Shown here: positions 14,441-22,500 of the stretch, piece after piece | Layout: the number at the start of each line of letters is the position of its first letter | How positions within the stretch are numbered: the first letter of the stretch is position 1 | NCBI GenBank assembly: GCA_009176605.1 | Contig: SEYY01021370.1 | Span: 1-22,500 of the forward strand | Direction of reading: 5' to 3' | Length of the DNA stretch: 22,500 nt | Origin: Armadillidium nasatum | Lineage: Eukaryota > Arthropoda > Malacostraca > Isopoda > Armadillidiidae | The notes under the pieces: generated by a model | Seen by the model: only the letters and a program-made list of their open reading frames with translations | The model's database searches: none | What the model was told of the DNA's origin: nothing | Translations under genes and position numbers: made by a program

Positions 14441-14672
14441 GTTTGTAAATTACTTTCCTGTGTACTCATTTCATTTTCCTTAATCACTTTCTTCCTGCTA
14501 TCACTGTCTTACCATTTTATTTTTCCTTGGTTATACTACGTTTTCATGCATCCCCTGTTGATCTTGTGATGAGAAAATTCTCTATCTAGAACTGGCCCTT
14601 CATTTATGCTTCTTGGCCATATTCTTTGTATATCATTTTGATATATGTTGCCATGGTACCTATCATTATCCT

Positions 14673-15249
<577 letters not shown>

Positions 15250-15660
15250 TTTCTACCTAGGATTTGCATGAGAGATATAACCAGCATTTAGCATGTGAGT
15301 CAATCATTACAATTATGCTGTTAATGTATTTGACTTTGTATTTGTAATGTATTTGTCTCCTGGGCTCTTCCATGTGTAGAGATGCCTTTAGTTGTATTGA
15401 AACCATGTACTCCATATTTTTTCCTTCTCGACCATAATCCACCCTTTTCTCCATATTTCTGATTCTTAGTTTTGAAGGCCTGCTGTTTCAATATTTCTTT
15501 TATTTTCAATATTCACATGCAATTTCCGTATACCAAAGATTATTTTATGATTACATTACTCCTTATGTTCATCATCATGCTCTACTTCAACTCTGCAAGA
15601 GCATAAATAAATGCTGTCATTTGTAACTGATTCTGTAAACATATCCTACATTCCTTTATA
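15250..15660 (-). pseudogene. RTE-like LINE endonuclease remnant
   Basis: On the minus strand YALAEVEHDDEHKE (two adjoining frames) corresponds to the Q.YAPT......DE..E.FY region of APE-type endonucleases of RTE elements. Further on, STWFQYN, a stop, RHLYTWKSPGDKY matches the NT.F.....R.YTW.SPDG segment closely. The catalytic GD.NAK block expected between them is not readable, and the SDH block that should follow is too decayed to call. Orientation and order agree with the polymerase blocks at 13015-14440, so both are taken as one dead element whose 5' side ends near the (TA)n at 15728. Confidence 0.68.
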
Positions 15661-15727
15661 CAGTCTCCACTTGAGATGACATGGAAATTTCTTAATTTGA
15701 AATTTGATCCTGCTTCATGTCATCCTC

Positions 15728-15835
<108 letters not shown>

Positions 15836-15855
15836 GGATATAATTTTTTTACTAT

Positions 15856-15907
15856 CCGCGGATGCGGATGCGGTTGCGGATATATATATAAATGCGGATG
15901 CGGATAT
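15856..15907. repeat. GCGGAT short-unit repeat
   Basis: About six GCGGAT or GCGGTT units (CCGCGGATGCGGATGCGG, then TTGCGGATA, then ATGCGGATGCGGATA) interrupted by a short TA run. Its GC-richness is striking against the local AT background. It lies 3' of the hAT coding remnant on the coding strand, where hAT elements carry short subterminal repeats bound by transposase; calling it such a site is inference. Confidence 0.7.
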
Positions 15908-15949
15908 TTATTTTTTAAAGTTTTGCTATAGATTTTTGGAATTTTAAAT

Positions 15950-16048
15950 ATAATATCCAGAATCTATGTTACCAGGGTGTGGGACGGGGACCCAACTCTT
16001 GAACACCCCACCAACCTCTTTCCCCAACCTAACCCATTTGAAAAAGGT
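15950..16048. other. GC-richer spacer between GCGGAT repeat and (TA)n
   Basis: Contains CCAGGGTGTGGGACGGGGAC and CCCCACCAACCTC words. No open frame or known motif was seen. It may be noncoding 3' sequence of the hAT element. Confidence 0.45.
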
Positions 16049-16920
<872 letters not shown>

Positions 16921-17121
16921 AATGTTCTTCAATATTTATAATATACTTGAAGAAGCTTTCAGAAAAATTTATGAAATTATAATCTGTAGTGAAAAGCAAA
17001 ACTTTCTGGAATAACCATAACCACGTTTTGAAATTAAAAGTTTAGTTACAGAAATCAATATCTTTTCTCATAAACTGACTTTAAAAAAGATAATTCTATT
17101 TACTAGCTTTTTATTTGGTTA

Positions 17122-17850
17122 ATAGATTAAAAACATTTTACTTTTTTGCACTATATAAAGACAATTATTAGTAAAATTGCTTTGGTATATTTCCTGAAAC
17201 AATTACTCAGTTTTCAGATTTTTTTGCTAGCAGACTTCCTGTTGTCTTTTATAATCTTTCATATATAAACATAAATATAATTTTTTTTTCATGAAAGGTA
17301 GTATTTATCTAGCAGTATAAATATTTTAATTGAAGATTAAAACAATAAAAAAGGTCAACTGTACTTAGTAGTCATTTCTTTGGTCAGTAGTTTAAAAATA
17401 TTTTTCCGATGCTTTTAGTAGGCCATATATAGCACATTATTGGTAAAATTGAAACAATTAAGCAATTACTCTATATTTTCAGAGATTTTGCTAGTAGGCT
17501 TGTTATTATTTTATAATCTTATATGGACATAAACATAAATTTTTTTGTGTTGTGAAAAGGAGTTATTTTTTTCCTTAAAAAATATTTTAATTGAAGTTTA
17601 CCGAATAAAAAACTTGTCTTTAGTGTGCAATTGGTAAATTGTTAAATTGATTTGATATATTCTTTGAAACAATTACATGTACTGTACATTTTCAGATATT
17701 ATTGCTAAGTAGACTCCTGTTGTTTTTTTTTATAATCATTCTTATATGGACAATGGACATAAATATTAAGTTAATTTTTTTTTGTCATAAAAGGTAGTTT
17801 GGTATTTGCCTTCATGACAAAAAAAAATATTTTAACCAAAGTTTTTTTTT
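17122..17850. repeat. Diverged tandem repeat, about 250-bp unit, three copies
   Basis: Three direct copies share the same word order: a (T)TAAAAA start, ATT(A/G)GTAAA, (AA)CAATTAC, TTTTCAGA, GCTA followed by AG(G/A)C, TTATAATC, TATGGACATAAA-like, TTTTTT, then ATATTTTAA(TTG)AAG. The last word falls at about 17323, 17581 and 17827, giving periods of 258 and 246 bp. Copies differ by many substitutions and small gaps. No coding potential was seen. Identity of the sequence is unknown. Confidence 0.82.
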
Positions 17851-18189
17851 TTTTTTAATTTTTTTATTTCATATTAGCATGAAATACTTAATTGAATCTT
17901 TTATTTATAAATAGTTTTCATTCATTTTATTTTATGCATATTGGTTACCATTTTTCAGTTATTAAGTAATTTGTTTAATTTTAGCATCTTATTACTTTTC
18001 CTTTAATTGTAGATTGAAATTATTTTCATCATTTTTATTAAAATTATGATAAAATCCATGATATTAAAATTATTTAAGTTTTTGTCATAAAATTTTTTAG
18101 TTTTATATTTTAATGTTATAAATATCCATTTTGTTTGGCAGTTCTTAAGAATTGTATGATAAATGACTATCCTTGCTTGCTTTTTAAAA

Positions 18190-18190
18190 A

Positions 18191-18268
<78 letters not shown>
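18190..18268. repeat. (ATT)n microsatellite
   Basis: About 26 uninterrupted ATT units. It ends 24 bp before the first base of the exon candidate at 18293-18367, so it would lie in that intron's branch-point and acceptor region. Confidence 0.99.
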
Positions 18269-18292
18269 TTGTATGCATTTTATTTTTCTTAG

Positions 18293-18367
18293 ACACCCAA
18301 AAGTGTTTTTGATCATGCACTGGCCCTTTTTTCTACTCAAGCCCATTGTCAGAGTGATAAGTCTAAG
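18293..18367 (+). CDS. Probable internal exon of a host gene
   Basis: The plus strand shows a strong acceptor (TTTTATTTTTCTTAG), then 75 bases, then AAG/GTAAGT, a perfect donor at 18368-18373. The 75-bp segment is open in two frames. In phase 0 it reads TPKSVFDHALALFST then QAHCQSDKSK (25 codons), a mixed composition unlike the surrounding AT-rich DNA and unlike the transposon remnants. I do not recognise the protein. The length is a multiple of three, so the exon could be skipped without a frame change. The upstream intron contains an (ATT)26 tract almost at the acceptor. If real, much of this window is intron of a plus-strand gene. An old transposon piece or chance are the alternatives. Confidence 0.5.
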
Positions 18368-18373
18368 GTAAGT

Positions 18374-19525
<1,152 letters not shown>

Positions 19526-19624
19526 CATTTAAAATAGTTATAATAATGATATATATATATAGGCACGGACCAAACATTAACAATAATATAACTACATGGA
19601 CTCACATATAAAATTGAAATTTGC

Positions 19625-19662
<38 letters not shown>

Positions 19663-19689
19663 TAATAATAATAATAATAATAATAATAA
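19625..19689. repeat. (TAA)n microsatellite
   Basis: About 21 TAA units with one slip (AATATAATA) near 19660. Confidence 0.99.
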
Positions 19690-19843
19690 GTTGATAGAAT
19701 TTTCCAAATGGAAATAAACCTTATAAATTCTCTGAGGTTCTTCTTTAAAGAGAGATGAAACCTTAAAAAAAACAGTGAGATAGAGCATTATATTATATTT
19801 AATACTATCATTTTGTATACAATTTGTTAAACAGTTAATTAAA

Positions 19844-19962
<119 letters not shown>

Positions 19963-19989
19963 TCTGTATTTAACAATTAATAGCTTTTG

Positions 19990-20400
19990 CGGTCTTTGAC
20001 ATTCTTACGTTCACCCAGCCAGCACCTCTACTTGTTGATATGTAAATTCCTACAGAAGTTTCATTTAAGTTCCTTAAGCTCTCTCATTTGTGGGATTGTA
20101 TTACTTCTTAATTTTTCAGTCTTTTATTATTTTTTTTTTTTCCAGTAATGTAGCTTCTAACCCATTGATACTTTCTTTGTAACTTTGCATATGCTTATAC
20201 TTATTTAATATTCTCCCCATCCCTCTGAAAGATTTCATAATTTAAATAGCTCTCTCTGCTCTAACATTTTTATGAGTTTTGTTATCAATACAACTAAAAC
20301 TGAAATATATGAAATATTCAGCTTACCTTAAGTTGTTTATATTTTTCTTCTGTTTCTTTCTCACTCCTATTTTGTATTTCCTAAACTCTTATTGAAATAA
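19990..20400 (-). pseudogene. Possible decayed coiled-coil coding tract
   Basis: On the minus strand the sequence reads EIQNRSEKETEEKYKQLK near 20390-20330, and then, in one frame with several stops, IMKSFRGMGRILNKYKHMQS, YKESINGLEATLLEK, KTEKLRSNTIPQMRELKELK, NFCRNLHIN and [13 protein letters not shown]. The Lys/Glu/Leu-rich heptad-like pattern would suit a coiled-coil protein, such as the N-terminal protein of a retrotransposon or a host coiled-coil gene. A donor-like AAG/GTAAGC follows the first segment. At least five stops lie in about 100 codons of the longer part, and AT-rich DNA readily gives Lys/Asn/Leu-rich frames, so this is weak. Confidence 0.25.
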
Positions 20401-21165
<765 letters not shown>

Positions 21166-21393
21166 CTATAAATAAGCTTATCAAATTGAAGGATATAAAT
21201 TTATAAGAAATGAAGGAGATCTAGCAGTTATAAAAGTTGAAATTATCTCACTGTCAGATCAACATAAATAATTTCTTTTTTCTTACAATACAATTCATCC
21301 CCAAGACAAAATATGGAGAATATTCATAGTTACAATTTAAAGAAAGTATAAGAAAGGAAAAAAAAATGAATAAAATTTTTTTTTTTTTTTTTT

Positions 21394-22404
<1,011 letters not shown>

Positions 22405-22500
<96 letters not shown>
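22405..22500. repeat. (TA)n microsatellite, cut by window end
   Basis: TA tract of at least 96 bp; the window ends inside it. Confidence 0.99.

Noticed and set aside
18135..18371. 78-codon plus-strand frame with a poly-leucine run
   Set aside because: The leucines come from (ATT)n read as TTA. The frame crosses a likely splice acceptor, and the exon candidate at 18293 is better explained in a different frame.

Overview
The window is AT-rich eukaryotic DNA made almost entirely of decayed transposable elements and very long (TA)n microsatellites. I see no bacterial-type genes, operons, rRNA, tRNA or CRISPR. The mix of CR1-like, RTE-like and jockey-like non-LTR retrotransposons with mariner and hAT DNA transposons, plus extreme (TA)n density, suggests an arthropod genome, most likely a decapod crustacean. 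That assignment is inference from repeat style and recalled family resemblance, not proof.

Layout. 1-78 is a (TA)n tract. 140-545 (minus) is a CR1-type reverse transcriptase fragment. 682-1194 holds two diverged copies of an unidentified sequence. 1663-1827 (minus) is a possible 55-codon exon. 3605-3830 is a GAGCC/ATAATTTT minisatellite. 4085-4245 (+) is a hAT dimerization-domain remnant. 4326-4760 is a 435-bp Tc1/mariner deletion derivative that keeps both inverted repeats. 5410-5773 (minus) is an unidentified decayed coding tract. 5975-6830 (minus) is a CR1-type ORF1 esterase remnant. 6830-7184 (+) is the 3' end of a jockey-like LINE, joined through a 224-bp (TA)n tract to a nearly full-length element of the same family at 7409-10724 (minus). 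11531-12211 (minus) is a mariner transposase pseudogene. 13015-15660 (minus) is an RTE-like LINE split by a (TA)n tract. 15856-15907 and 16164-16920 (minus) are hAT parts. 17122-17850 is a diverged tandem repeat of roughly 250 bp. 18293-18367 (+) is the best host-exon candidate. From 18374 to the end there is little except AT-rich DNA and microsatellites.

No element here looks able to move on its own: every coding region has stops, frame breaks, or missing domains. The strongest pattern is the relation between mobile elements and (TA)n tracts. Eighteen tracts cover about 9% of the window, thirteen of them between 96 and 126 bp long. The largest LINE abuts (TA)n exactly at both ends, and a second copy meets it tail to tail across a shared tract. 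This could mean that the element ends in (TA)n, inserts into (TA)n, or both. If host genes are present, the window is mostly intron or intergenic sequence around one or two short exons.
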